A stretch of 24,547 nucleotides of DNA, from contig PXSL01000048.1 in the NCBI GenBank assembly GCA_003022815.1, forward strand, positions 1-24,547, given 5' to 3'. Made by a program: the position numbers and the translations under genes. Position 1 is the stretch's first letter; each line of letters opens with the position of its first letter. Shown piece by piece: positions 1 through 7,257 of the stretch. The stretch comes from Halobacteriales archaeon SW_5_68_122. GTDB taxonomy: Archaea > Halobacteriota > Halobacteria > Halobacteriales > Haloarculaceae. The notes beneath the pieces were generated by a model, which had not been told where the DNA came from, did no database searches, and was given only the letters and a program-made list of their open reading frames with translations.

Positions 1-435
1 TGCCACTACCACCTCGTCGTCGAGTCCGTCCTCGCACAGACCGGCTACTACGGCATCACCTCCTCGATGTCGCCCCGCGGGGACGACGACGTCGCCACCC
101 GGGACCTGCCGCATCTCGAGGGCCTCGTCGAGGGCATCTCCTACATCCGGAGCGACGAGGGCCGCCACGTCGGGTTCGGGATACAGCAGGTCCAGGCCCA
201 CCTCGCGGAGGACGGCGTCGACGAGCAGGTGGTCCGGGACACCCTCCAAGAGTTGATGCCGTTCGTCGCCGAGACGGTGAGCGTGACCGACGAGGTGGTC
301 GACCCGATGCCGCTGGTCGAGTACGCCCGCGAGAAGCTCACCCGCCGCATCGACATCATCACTGACGCCGACGCCGACGTCCCCAGCGTCGAGCAACTCG
401 TCGCGCTGGACGACGACCCCGCCGCGGCCGACTGA
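1..435 (+). CDS. R2-like ligand-binding oxidase / RNR small-subunit-like protein, C-terminal part
   Basis: The gene is open from the first base of the window and ends at a TGA, so only about 144 C-terminal residues are seen. Two metal-site helices of the ferritin-like R2 fold are visible. The first is YHLVVE near the left edge, with Glu8 as a metal ligand and Tyr3 five residues before it. The second is DEGRH, with Glu53 and His56 as the ExxH ligands. The segment VLAQTGYYG and the position of the Tyr match the R2lox group, in which that Tyr forms an ether crosslink to Val, better than canonical NrdB. That assignment rests on remembered family patterns. Compared with R2lox, the loop between the two helices is about 10 residues longer and acidic. 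The substrate is unknown. A class I ribonucleotide reductase small subunit is the alternative; no large-subunit gene is in view. Confidence 0.72.
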   Translation, partial: CHYHLVVESVLAQTGYYGITSSMSPRGDDDVATRDLPHLEGLVEGISYIRSDEGRHVGFGIQQVQAHLAEDGVDEQVVRDTLQELMPFVAETVSVTDEVVDPMPLVEYAREKLTRRIDIITDADADVPSVEQLVALDDDPAAAD

Positions 436-510
436 GCGGCCGGGGCGTCGCAGTCTTGCGGTTCGCTCCCGGGCCGCCCCCGTCTGTGGTGCTAGTGATT
501 CTCACTCCCT

Positions 511-556
511 TAAGGACTGAAAACAGTCTAACGAGTATTAACATTAAAAATCATAA
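511..556 (+). promoter_or_regulatory. AT-rich promoter region and inverted repeat upstream of aceA
   Basis: The 287-bp gap between the R2-like gene and aceA holds an AT-rich island that contrasts sharply with its surroundings. It contains a perfect inverted repeat, GACTG-AAAA-CAGTC at 515-528, followed by TA-rich tracts at about 537-556 that could serve as the TATA box. A start near 575-585 would give aceA a leader of roughly 140-150 nt, unusual for this lineage. The inverted repeat would lie just upstream of the TATA/BRE, a position that fits an operator. No regulator is identified. Confidence 0.5.
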
Positions 557-722
557 AGGTTTTGTAGCCATCGCTGCTCCGGTCGAATGCACACGATGGG
601 CGACCCACAGACGCGGTCCGGAACCGGCCGACGCGACGCCGACGGGACCGGCTGTGCTCGCTCAGGGATCGCCGACGGTCCGGGCGGATCGGCGCCCGGC
701 GTCGGCAAATTACGAGGCAACT

Positions 723-1790
723 ATGGCACACGACAACGACGGAGAGGACAAGGTCGCTAGTAGAGTACAGAACACCGAATCGATTACCCGAGACGTCGAC
801 AACCCCGCCGCCCGAGAACTCCGCCGGAAGTTCGACCAGCAGGACTTCACGTTCGCGCCGGGCCTGTACCACGCGCTGGACGCCCGGCTGGCGGAGATGG
901 CGGGCCTGGACGCGGCGTACATGTCCGGCTACTCGACGGTGCTGGGCCAGTTCGGCTTCCCGGACCTCGAGATGGTGTCGATGACCGAGATGGTCGAGAA
1001 CGCAAAGCGTATCGTTGAGGCGACCAATCTGCCGGTCGTCGCCGACTGTGACACCGGCTACGGCGGCATCCACAACGTCCGGCGAGCGGTCCGCGAGTAC
1101 GAGAAGGCCGGCGTCGCCGCCGTCCATATCGAAGACCAGACGACGCCGAAGCGCTGCGGGCACATCGCCGGCAAGAAGATCGTCTCCCGCGAGGACGCCG
1201 AGGCGCGGTTCTCGGCGGCCGTCGACGCAAAGCAGAGTGACGACACCATCGTCATCGCGCGGACGGACGCCTACGGCTCCGCCAACGGCGACTGGGACGA
1301 ACACGTCGCACGCGGCCGACTGTACGCCGACTGCGGCGTCGACCTCGTGTGGCCCGAGATGCCGGACCCCTCCCGCAAGGACGCGGTCGCCTACGCTGAG
1401 GCACTCCACGAGACCCACCCCGAGGTCGACCTCGCGTTCAACTACTCCTCCAGCTTCGCCTGGAGCGAGGAGGAGGACCCGCTCACGTTCCAGGAGCTGG
1501 GCGACCTCGGCTACCAGTACATCTTCATCACGCTGTACGCGCTGCACTCCGGTGCCCACGCCGTCTACGAAGACATGAAGCGCCTCGCCGAGAACGACGA
1601 GCGCGCGCAGTTCGACCTCGAGGGCCGCTACCTCGGCCACGAGACCGAGAGCCACCACGAACTGTCGTTCGTCTCGCGGTTCCAGGACATCGAAGCGCAG
1701 TACGACCCCGAGGCGAAGGCACGGATGGAGGCCAGCGAGGGCTTCACCGAGGACCAAAACGAGCCGCTCACGTCCGAGCAGGACGACTGA
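723..1790 (+). CDS. aceA: isocitrate lyase (glyoxylate bypass)
   Basis: The 355-residue protein belongs to the isocitrate lyase/PEP mutase superfamily and should cleave isocitrate to glyoxylate and succinate in the cytoplasm. The active-site signature KRCGH is at residues 143-147, and the metal-binding ADCDTGYGG segment starts at about residue 107. The TIM-barrel continues through IARTDAYG and NYSSSFAW, and the C-terminal tail is acidic. Residues up to about 30 are a low-complexity acidic leader. ATG 723 is chosen because the upstream in-frame stretch to 456 is basic, crosses the AT-rich promoter island and has no family similarity. Malate synthase follows 127 bp downstream on the same strand, so the pair forms the glyoxylate bypass needed for growth on acetate or fatty acids. 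Methylisocitrate lyase is the closest alternative; the aceB neighbour favours isocitrate lyase. Confidence 0.93.
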   Translation: MAHDNDGEDKVASRVQNTESITRDVDNPAARELRRKFDQQDFTFAPGLYHALDARLAEMAGLDAAYMSGYSTVLGQFGFPDLEMVSMTEMVENAKRIVEATNLPVVADCDTGYGGIHNVRRAVREYEKAGVAAVHIEDQTTPKRCGHIAGKKIVSREDAEARFSAAVDAKQSDDTIVIARTDAYGSANGDWDEHVARGRLYADCGVDLVWPEMPDPSRKDAVAYAEALHETHPEVDLAFNYSSSFAWSEEEDPLTFQELGDLGYQYIFITLYALHSGAHAVYEDMKRLAENDERAQFDLEGRYLGHETESHHELSFVSRFQDIEAQYDPEAKARMEASEGFTEDQNEPLTSEQDD

Positions 1791-1884
1791 CCGACGCGCC
1801 GCGGCGGCCCGGATTTCCTTCTCGCCGATTAGTCGCAACTCCGCGTAGCAGGCCGTCTACCGCCAATAGAGCCGTTTCGACCAG

Positions 1885-1893
1885 CTTTAATAC
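1885..1893 (+). promoter_or_regulatory. TATA-like element of aceB
   Basis: CTTTAATAC lies about 28 nt before the aceB ATG, which fits a leaderless transcript independent of the aceA message. The intergenic stretch 1791-1884 shows no other clear signal. Confidence 0.55.
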
Positions 1894-1917
1894 TCGCCGA
1901 GATAACCCTCCGGCGAG

Positions 1918-3201
1918 ATGAGCGCAATCGACGAGTTCTTCACGACGCCGACCGCAGAGCAGGGCAAGGCCGATTCCGCGAAGAAGCTCCGGAGTGCCAT
2001 CGGCCTGCGCGGAATGCAGGCACCCGACGTCTGGGTGCCGGACAACGAGGACGCCACCGCGCCGAACATGCGCGACGAGGGCGCCGAGAACATCGCGGAG
2101 GTGGTCGCCGAGGGCGGCGCCGACTTCCCCGGCGAGATCCACCCCCGCGTCGTCTGGCACCGCGACAGCCCCGCAACGCGGTACAGGGGCTTTCAGCACA
2201 TGCTGGAGATCGCCGACCCGTCAAACGGCGCCGTCGAGCATATCGACGGGTTCGTGATTCCCGAGGTCGGCGACGTCGACGACTGGAAGAAGGCCGACGA
2301 GTTCTTCACCATCGTCGAGAACGAGTACGGCCTCGAGGAGGGGTCGCTGGCGATGAGCGTCATCGTCGAGTCCGGGTCGGCCGAACTGGCGATGGGCAAG
2401 CTCCGCGAGGAGATGGGCAAGCCGTCCAATAACCTCGAGCGGCTGTTCCTGCTCGTCGACGGCGAGGTCGACTACACGAAGGACCTGCGCGCCATCACCC
2501 CCACCGGCGGCCTGCCGGAGTGGAAGGAGCTGCGGCACAACACCTCCCGGGCGGCCTCCGCGGCCGGCTGTATCGCCATCGATGGCCCCTACGACGACAT
2601 CCGCGACGTCGAGGGCTACCACGACCGCATCACCGCCAACAACGCCATGGGCATGCTCGGCATCTGGTCGCTCACGCCCGGGCAGGTCGTCGAGGCCAAC
2701 AAGAGTCCCCTGCCGCCGGCCGAGGGCTACTGGACGGTCGACGCCGACGGCCGCACCGTCGAGCTCGAAAGCCGGGACGGCGTCGAGGTCTACACCGGCG
2801 AGCGCATCGGGCTCGAGGCGGCCGACGGCGGCTACGAACTCGAGGTCGGCGGCGACGAACTGTTCGTCGAGACCGAGGAGGAACTCGTCGACGAACTGCT
2901 GGACCTGCTCGACTACGTGCCGAGCCTCGACGACGTCGTCGACTCCATGGAGGAGTTCGAGGCCGCGAAGGCGGCCGGCAAGGGCGCCATCGCCATGACC
3001 CGGGCCGCCACCGTCGATATCGACGGCGTGCAGGTCGACGTCGCCTCCGACCGCATGTGGGACGAGGCGACCTACCAGGCGCTCCAGACGCCGATCGACC
3101 TGTTCCAAGACGTCTACGAGAGCCGCCCCGACCAGCACGACGATCTCGCGGAACTGTACAGCGCCGAGGTCGTCGAGCGGGCGATGCAGGTCGGCGAGTA
3201 G
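1918..3201 (+). CDS. aceB: malate synthase, haloarchaeal type H
   Basis: The 427-residue protein condenses glyoxylate with acetyl-CoA to malate, the second step of the bypass begun by aceA. It is far shorter than bacterial malate synthases A and G and matches the compact haloarchaeal isoform H, a CitE/HpcH-like TIM barrel characterised in Haloferax volcanii. Family-like segments include RSAIGLRGMQAPDVWVPDNE near the N terminus, PRVVWHRDSPATRYRGFQH, the VIPEVGD strand and RITANNAMGMLGIWSLTPGQ. The reading frame is uninterrupted and the C-terminal third is very acidic. The ATG sits about 28 nt downstream of a TATA-like box, supporting this start. I see no lesion in this gene, unlike several others in the window. 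Confidence 0.93.
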   Translation: MSAIDEFFTTPTAEQGKADSAKKLRSAIGLRGMQAPDVWVPDNEDATAPNMRDEGAENIAEVVAEGGADFPGEIHPRVVWHRDSPATRYRGFQHMLEIADPSNGAVEHIDGFVIPEVGDVDDWKKADEFFTIVENEYGLEEGSLAMSVIVESGSAELAMGKLREEMGKPSNNLERLFLLVDGEVDYTKDLRAITPTGGLPEWKELRHNTSRAASAAGCIAIDGPYDDIRDVEGYHDRITANNAMGMLGIWSLTPGQVVEANKSPLPPAEGYWTVDADGRTVELESRDGVEVYTGERIGLEAADGGYELEVGGDELFVETEEELVDELLDLLDYVPSLDDVVDSMEEFEAAKAAGKGAIAMTRAATVDIDGVQVDVASDRMWDEATYQALQTPIDLFQDVYESRPDQHDDLAELYSAEVVERAMQVGE

Positions 3202-3212
3202 ACAACGGGTGT

Positions 3213-3350
3213 CCGCGCCGAGCGGAGCGCGGCGCGGGTCGCCGGACAAGGGCGCCGCAGGCGCCCCACCTCCGGTAGCGCGCGTGGACTAACGCGCTCG
3301 ACGGGAGGGCGCGGCAGGAGCACGCGCGCATATTTTTCCCCAACGTTTTT
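3213..3350 (+). terminator. three successive hairpins and T-tracts after aceB
   Basis: Within the 195-bp gap after aceB there are three inverted repeats in a row. CCGCGCC pairs with GGCGCGG (3213-3237), GGGCGCC with GGCGCCC around a GCA loop (3250-3266), and AGCGCG with CGCGCT (3277-3298). They are followed by T5 tracts at 3333-3337 and 3346-3350. The T-tracts are good archaeal termination signals for aceB. The role of the triple hairpin is unknown. Confidence 0.5.
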
Positions 3351-3382
3351 GCTGGCCGTTCGCCGTCGGCGAGTGGCCGTGT

Positions 3383-3387
3383 AAAAA
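3383..3387 (-). terminator. T-tract after the small minus-strand gene
   Basis: Five consecutive T residues on the minus strand lie about 10 nt past the stop codon at 3397, a plausible archaeal terminator facing the aceB terminator. Confidence 0.4.
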
Positions 3388-3396
3388 GTGGGTGTC

Positions 3397-3717
3397 TCAG
3401 GGCCAGATGCGGTGCGAGAGGCTGGCGAGCACCTCTTGGTCCTCGAAGGGGGTGGCGCCGTGGAGGGTCGGACGGACTGCCTCTTTCTCGTCGAGGAACT
3501 CCGCGAGGCGGGCGCCGTCCTTGTGGTCGAACCCGCCGATGGACCACGGCGGCCAGATGGTCAGGTGCTCGAAGCGGCCGCCGCGGCCGTTCCAGCGGGC
3601 GTACACGTCCGCGGCCCCGTCGTCGGCGACGACGGCGAGCGTCCCGTTGGTCGCTCGCATCGCCTCGACGTAGTCCAACAACACCTCCCGGAGGCCGTCG
3701 TCGTCCGCGTCGGTCAT
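3397..3717 (-). CDS. hypothetical protein, 106 aa
   Basis: I do not recognise the family. The protein is acidic and soluble, with an N-terminal helix (LREVLLDYVEAMRAT), a short beta-like centre containing ARWNGRGGRFEHLTIWPPW, and a C terminus ending in HRIWP. No membrane segment or metal motif is visible. ATG 3717 is chosen because a TATA-like GCTTATGCC (minus strand) is centred about 29 nt upstream; an upstream in-frame ATG at 3807 would add a proline/arginine-rich tail overlapping rdgB. It is divergent from rdgB, whose start codon is 88 bp away, so the two share a short promoter region. Acidic composition and codon use like its neighbours support a real gene. Confidence 0.7.
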   Translation of the reverse strand: MTDADDDGLREVLLDYVEAMRATNGTLAVVADDGAADVYARWNGRGGRFEHLTIWPPWSIGGFDHKDGARLAEFLDEKEAVRPTLHGATPFEDQEVLASLSHRIWP

Positions 3718-3776
3718 TTGCCCTGGGTTGGGTTCACACGGGCATAAGCCTCCGGGTCGCCCCGGTATCGGTGGGG

Positions 3777-3782
3777 CTTTTT
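3777..3782 (+). promoter_or_regulatory. T-rich promoter element of rdgB
   Basis: A CTTTTT tract is centred about 26 nt before the rdgB ATG, the spacing seen for other genes here, and suggests a leaderless transcript. Confidence 0.35.
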
Positions 3783-3805
3783 CCCGCCGTCCGCAACGCA
3801 ACTCC

Positions 3806-4406
3806 ATGCTCCGCTACGTGACGACGAACGAGGGGAAGGTCCGGGAGGCCGAGGAGTACCTCGGCGACGGGGTGACCGCACTCGAGTACGACTACCCGGA
3901 GATACAGGCCGACTCCATCGAGGCCGTCGCCGCCGAGGGCGCCCGCGCCGCCTACCGACACGTCGACGCCCCGGTCATCGTCGACGACGCCGGCCTCTTC
4001 ATCGAGGGGTTCGACGGCTTCCCGGGGCCGTACTCCGCGTACGTCGAGGACAGCCTCGGCGTCGAGCGCGTGGGCCGGCTCGCCCGCCGCGAGGACGCCA
4101 CCCGCGCGCGGTTCCGGTGTGTCATCGCCTACTGCGACGGCGACCGCTTCGAGGCCTCGCCGGAACCGGTCGACACTCGCCGCGACCGACGAGTCGGTTG
4201 CCGAGGGCGGCCTGCCGGTGAAGCTGTTCGCCGGGTCCGTTCCGGGCCGCATCGTCGAACCGCGCGGCGACGGCGGGTTCGGCTACGACCCCATCTTCGA
4301 GCACGACGGGGCCACCTTCGCCGAGATGGACCCGGCCGAGAAGAACGCCGTCTCCCACCGCGGGCGGGCGCTGGCGTCGTTTGGGGAGTGGTACGCCGAG
4401 CAGTAG
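3806..4406 (+). pseudogene. rdgB: XTP/dITP diphosphatase (Ham1/RdgB), frameshifted
   Basis: The intact enzyme hydrolyses non-canonical purine triphosphates (XTP, ITP) to monophosphates, keeping them out of nucleic acids. The N-terminal part, from MLRYVTTNEGKVREAE, carries the TNEGK substrate motif, [10 protein letters not shown] and FPGPYS. The C-terminal part, [35 protein letters not shown], is equally clear but lies one base out of frame. The frame changes at about 4170-4176, after SPEPVD, and the next family-like residues are [18 protein letters not shown]. The missing piece would fall in a variable loop, so either one base was gained or 3n+2 bases were lost. The open frame left by the shift continues to 4480 as arginine-rich nonsense. 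The TAG at 4404 is the family-like end (EWYAEQ). Sequencing error is as likely as a real lesion. Confidence 0.85.
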
Positions 4407-4480
4407 CGAGGCGTATCCCGGAAGAGCTTCGCTCTGCCGGTGGTTTCGAGGCCGAACGAAGTGAGGGTTCGAAACGTTGA
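4391..4480 (+). repeat. 90-bp duplicated element, copy 1 (includes the rdgB 3' end)
   Basis: This copy begins with the last codons of rdgB (GTACGCCGAGCAGTAG) and runs 74 bp past its stop. It contains a hairpin, AGAGC-TTC-GCTCT, flanked by CCGG on both sides, and a longer inverted repeat from GTTTCGA to TCGAAAC. Copy 2 starts exactly 138 bp downstream. The two copies differ at only a few positions. Confidence 0.85.
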
Positions 4481-4528
4481 ACGACGCAGCCCGCACAGTC
4501 GGCAGGCAAGCGGGACCGTCGTTCGGAA

Positions 4529-4618
4529 GTACGCCGAGCAATAGCGAGGCATACCTCGGGAGAGCTTCGCTCTACCGGTGGTTTCGAGGCCGAACGAAGT
4601 GAGGGTTCGAAACGTCGA
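4529..4618 (+). repeat. 90-bp duplicated element, copy 2
   Basis: Nearly identical to 4391-4480 with scattered C/T and A/G differences; the two hairpins are kept. Immediately upstream, TCGTTCGGA resembles the rdgB codons TCGTTTGGG, so the copy carries a decayed fragment of the rdgB 3' end. The 4481-4528 spacer and the stretch 4619-4800 hold no gene that I can support; the latter is visibly less GC-rich. Confidence 0.85.
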
Positions 4619-4806
4619 GATTCCAGCGGGGGCTCTTACCCTTCGGAGATGCACTGACAGTTGCTGGAGTCGGCAGACGAAGCCGTATGTTCGGTGACAA
4701 CTCTGACCATGCGTCGGGTTAACAACTATACCTACCACCGTCGTCAGTCAATCAAACCGTCATCAGAGTGATATCAGCGGGACCGAGCGTTCCGTGGCAG
4801 ACCGTA

Positions 4807-4814
4807 CTGATAAG
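4807..4814 (+). promoter_or_regulatory. TATA-like element of the SDR gene
   Basis: CTGATAAG is centred 27 nt before the ATG at 4838, fitting a leaderless start. Confidence 0.5.
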
Positions 4815-4837
4815 TCATCGAAGCTCCATACGGAGTC

Positions 4838-5536
4838 ATGACAGTCGACGGGACGGCGCTGGTGACGGGCGCCTCGGCCGGCATCGGGCGGGCGCTCGCC
4901 GCCGAGTTCGCCGCTAACGGACACGACGTGGTACTCGTGGCGCGCCGCGAGACGGAGCTGAACGCGCTGGCGAACGACCTCGAGGACGAGCACGGCATCA
5001 GGGCCCACGTCATCGCGCAGGACCTCGCCTCGGTCGACGCCCCCCACGAGCTCAAGGCGGCGACCGACGAGCGGGGCGTTCAGGTCGACGTCCTCGTGAA
5101 CAATGTCGGTATCGGTACGCAGGGCGCCTTTGTAGAGAACGACCTCGGCCGGGAGCTGGACCAGCTCCAGCTGAACGTGGTGACGCCGACCCAGCTGACC
5201 CACATCTACGGCCGCGAGATGGCCGACCGCGGCATGAAGACCTTCTCAGAGGGGGTCGCCGAGGAGCTCCGTGAGGAGGGCGTCGACGTGACGGTGCTGT
5301 GTCCCGGGCCGGTCGACACCGAGTTCCAGGGCCGGGCCGACAACGAGGACACCCCGCTCGGGAGCGGCGAGATGCAGGACGTCGGAATGGTCGCCCGCGC
5401 CGGCTACGACGGCCTCCAGGGCGGCGACACCGTTGTCGTCACCGGCTGGAAGTACAGGCTCCTGACGAAGCTCTCGAACGTCCTGCCGAACCGATTCACC
5501 CGGAAGTCCGCGAAGGACCTCAACACGGCGGAGTGA
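4838..5536 (+). CDS. short-chain dehydrogenase/reductase, catalytic segment missing
   Basis: The 232-residue protein has a clear SDR N terminus: ALVTGASAGIGRALA (cofactor TGxxxGIG), a VLVARR turn typical of NADP-type members, and LVNNVGIG with the NNxG strand. The C-terminal half has VDVTVLCPGPVDTEF. Between these, the family normally has a stretch of about 28-30 residues holding the catalytic Ser and the YxxxK pair. Here REMADRG runs directly into MKTFSEGVAEEL at about 5230-5235, in frame, so both motifs are absent. Related SDRs are about 260 residues, matching this loss. The product could still bind NADP(H) but should not catalyse the usual redox reaction. The substrate is unknown. The frame is open, so the gene would be called intact by length alone. 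Confidence 0.85.
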   Translation: MTVDGTALVTGASAGIGRALAAEFAANGHDVVLVARRETELNALANDLEDEHGIRAHVIAQDLASVDAPHELKAATDERGVQVDVLVNNVGIGTQGAFVENDLGRELDQLQLNVVTPTQLTHIYGREMADRGMKTFSEGVAEELREEGVDVTVLCPGPVDTEFQGRADNEDTPLGSGEMQDVGMVARAGYDGLQGGDTVVVTGWKYRLLTKLSNVLPNRFTRKSAKDLNTAE

Positions 5537-5559
5537 CGGGCGGGGGCGGGGGGTCCGCG

Positions 5560-6033
5560 CTACGCCCGCGGGTCGCGGTCCGGCCCCGGGTACGGCTCCT
5601 CGAACAGGAGTTCGTACACGGCGGCGGGGTCGAACACCGAGACGAAGGCGTCCGGCGACCGGACGCTGACATCCATGACGCCCCGGAGGTTCGTGCCGGC
5701 CTCGGGGCTCCGGAGGCGGCCGTCCAGCGACAGCAGGTGGGCCGCCTTACCGCGGTAGGCCGCCGCTAGCGCCGGGTGGTCGCCCGCCGGCTGCTCGACC
5801 ACGACCGCACGCTCCTCGAGGAGGCGTCGCCAGTCGGCGGCCAACCCGTCGTCGGCGAGGTCCGCAACGACGGCCTCGGCATCGCTCAGGAGCGGGTCCG
5901 TGACGACGGATTCGAGCCACGAGTGCCGACGCACGATGTCCAGCGCCTCGCGGGCCGACCCGCCGACCAGCAGGTCCGCCGCGAGCACGTCCTCGCGGTC
6001 GTCGGCCCGCTCGAACAGCTCCCGCCACGACAT
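5560..6033 (-). CDS. PIN-like domain protein, haloarchaeal, uncharacterised
   Basis: The 157-residue protein begins near MSWRELFERADDRED and has VLAADLLVGGSAREALDIVR, then DPLLSDAEAVVADL and a strand-turn HLLSLDGRLRS. This arrangement resembles PIN-like nuclease folds of haloarchaeal DUF families, but the full acidic metal site is not obvious, so the nuclease role is inference only. The end is rich in acidic and aromatic residues (VYELLFEEPYPGPDRD). ATG 6033 is preferred because a TATA-like GGCTTTAGG (minus strand) is centred about 29 nt upstream. A GTG at 6057 would overlap the stop of the upstream membrane gene by four bases (GTGA), which would imply translational coupling and an eight-residue extension. 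Confidence 0.65.
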   Translation of the reverse strand: MSWRELFERADDREDVLAADLLVGGSAREALDIVRRHSWLESVVTDPLLSDAEAVVADLADDGLAADWRRLLEERAVVVEQPAGDHPALAAAYRGKAAHLLSLDGRLRSPEAGTNLRGVMDVSVRSPDAFVSVFDPAAVYELLFEEPYPGPDRDPRA

Positions 6034-6053
6034 GTCCGATGGTTGGCGCCGGC

Positions 6054-6379
6054 TCACCTAAAGCCCCGCGTCCGGGCGAGCCACCAAATGGCGCCCGCAA
6101 GGAAGGCGGCGCCGATGTTCGTCGCCATCGCCAGCGTGCCGACGCCAACAACGAACAGCGGCCGGTCCGTCGACGCGAGGGCCACCCGGGCCAGCGAGGC
6201 GGCGACGACGAGCAGGACGCCCGGAATCGCCATCGGGAAGGCCGCGAACACCCGGAGGCGACCGCGAGGACGGCGTACAGCCCCCCGGCGACGGCGAGGC
6301 TGGCCAGCGTCTTCATCAGTTCGACGAGTAGCGGCACGCCGTAAATCGTTCTCCACACTATCTGGAAGACGGCGAACAT
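6054..6379 (-). pseudogene. small multi-pass membrane protein, frameshifted
   Basis: Two frames together make a plausible small membrane protein of about 108 residues. The first frame starts at ATG 6379 with MFAVFQIVWRTIYGVPLL and the hydrophobic helix LASLAVAGGLYAVLAV. The second gives FAAFPMAIPGVLLVVAASLA and GVGTLAMATNIGAAFLAGAI before a stop at 6054. The switch is at about 6250-6265, around the repeated CGCGGTCGCCTCCGGG-like sequence, and equals loss of one base (or gain of two). Neither frame alone is sensible: each is arginine/serine-rich beyond the switch. I do not recognise the family. The 167 bp between this gene and the RCK gene has no further gene; a minus-strand TTTATG-like element lies near 6450. 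Confidence 0.6.
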
Positions 6380-6546
6380 CTGCGGGAGCGTCGCCGCCGG
6401 GGGTCGGCCGGCACGCGAAGGGTGGTCACGCGCCCGTCTGACGCGGATTTATGTGCTCCCTCGTCATGCCACCCGATGGGCGCGCATCGACGATCTAAAC
6501 GTTCCCCATCCTCCCCATCGCGCGCCCGACCCTCCGAACCCCTTCG

Positions 6547-7200
6547 TCAGCCCTGTAGCGTCCCGCGAACCTCGTCGAGCACCGCCGGTTCCGCGATGAG
6601 CGCCATTCGGTCGCCTTCTTCAATGGCCGTCCGCGGCATGGGGACGGTCATTGGCTCGCGACTCCGACCGTGGGCGTACAGCCTGGCGCCCTCCGGCAAC
6701 TCGAGTTCGACGACCCGCTTGCCGACGACCGGCGATTCCTCGGGGACGGTGATGGTCGTCGCCGTCAGCTTTTCGGTCAGGTCCGCCAGTACGTTCAGGT
6801 CGCCGCCCAGCAGGGCGGTCTTGGCGCCCGCCGCGCCGAGGCGCTCGGGGTAGATGACCTCGTCAACGTCGGCGGCGTACTTCTCATAAATGTCCTGTCG
6901 GTAGTCCTCGTCGATGCGTAGCACCGTCCGGCATCCGTAGTCGTTGGCGACCATACAGGCCGTGAAGTTGACGTTCAGGTCACCGGACAGCGCCGCAAAG
7001 GCGTCGGTGTCCTCCAGACCCGCCCGCTCGAGGACCCGCTCGTCCTCTCCGTCGCCCTCGATAACCTCCAGCCCGTCGTCGCGGGCCCGCTGGGCCTTTT
7101 TAGCGTCCTGCTCGACGATGACGACCTCGTGTCCCTCGCTGGTGAGGATGTTCGTGGTGCGTATCCCCACGCGACCGTAGCCGACGATGACGAACTTCAT
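6547..7200 (-). CDS. TrkA-family RCK protein (K+ transport regulation)
   Basis: The 217-residue protein has the two-domain layout of Trk/Ktr regulatory subunits. An RCK-N Rossmann domain (about 1-125) contains the dinucleotide-binding GYGRVG at residues 7-12 and a Glu at the end of strand 2 (VVIVEQD). An RCK-C domain (about 135-217) contains ITVPEESPVVGKRVVELELPEG. Such proteins gate K+ transporters or channels in response to NAD(H) or cyclic nucleotides; the partner membrane subunit is not in this window. K+ control is central to salt-in osmoadaptation. ATG 7200 is chosen over the upstream alternative at 7227 because a T-rich element (TTTTTGAC, minus strand) is centred 27 nt upstream and MKFVIVGYG is the normal family start. 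Confidence 0.9.
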   Translation of the reverse strand: MKFVIVGYGRVGIRTTNILTSEGHEVVIVEQDAKKAQRARDDGLEVIEGDGEDERVLERAGLEDTDAFAALSGDLNVNFTACMVANDYGCRTVLRIDEDYRQDIYEKYAADVDEVIYPERLGAAGAKTALLGGDLNVLADLTEKLTATTITVPEESPVVGKRVVELELPEGARLYAHGRSREPMTVPMPRTAIEEGDRMALIAEPAVLDEVRGTLQG

Positions 7201-7222
7201 ACGCCGTGATAGAACACGACAG

Positions 7223-7230
7223 GTCAAAAA
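7223..7230 (-). promoter_or_regulatory. TATA-like element of the RCK gene
   Basis: TTTTTGAC read on the minus strand is centred 27 nt from the ATG at 7200 and lies in the 57-bp gap after the PP-loop gene, so the RCK gene probably has its own leaderless promoter. Confidence 0.45.
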
Positions 7231-7257
7231 GGTGTGCGCCCGCAGCGACGGGTCCGC

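Noticed and set aside
456..722. In-frame N-terminal extension of aceA
   Set aside because: It crosses the AT-rich promoter island, is basic and low in acidic residues, and has no similarity to isocitrate lyases.
528..1838. Long open frame antisense to aceA
   Set aside because: High-GC codon bias leaves open frames opposite real genes; the translation is valine/arginine-rich with no motif. Similar antisense frames at 2221-3249, 10591-11820, 13911-15278 and 15551-16891 were rejected for the same reason.
4455..4480. tRNA T-arm-like GGGTTCGAAAC in the 90-bp repeats
   Set aside because: No acceptor, D or anticodon arm is found around it; it is explained by the inverted repeat GTTTCGA...TCGAAAC.
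4407..4837. Mobile element or attachment site between rdgB and the SDR gene
   Set aside because: There are no transposase remnants, terminal inverted repeats with target duplications, or tRNA gene; the repeats fit a local duplication.
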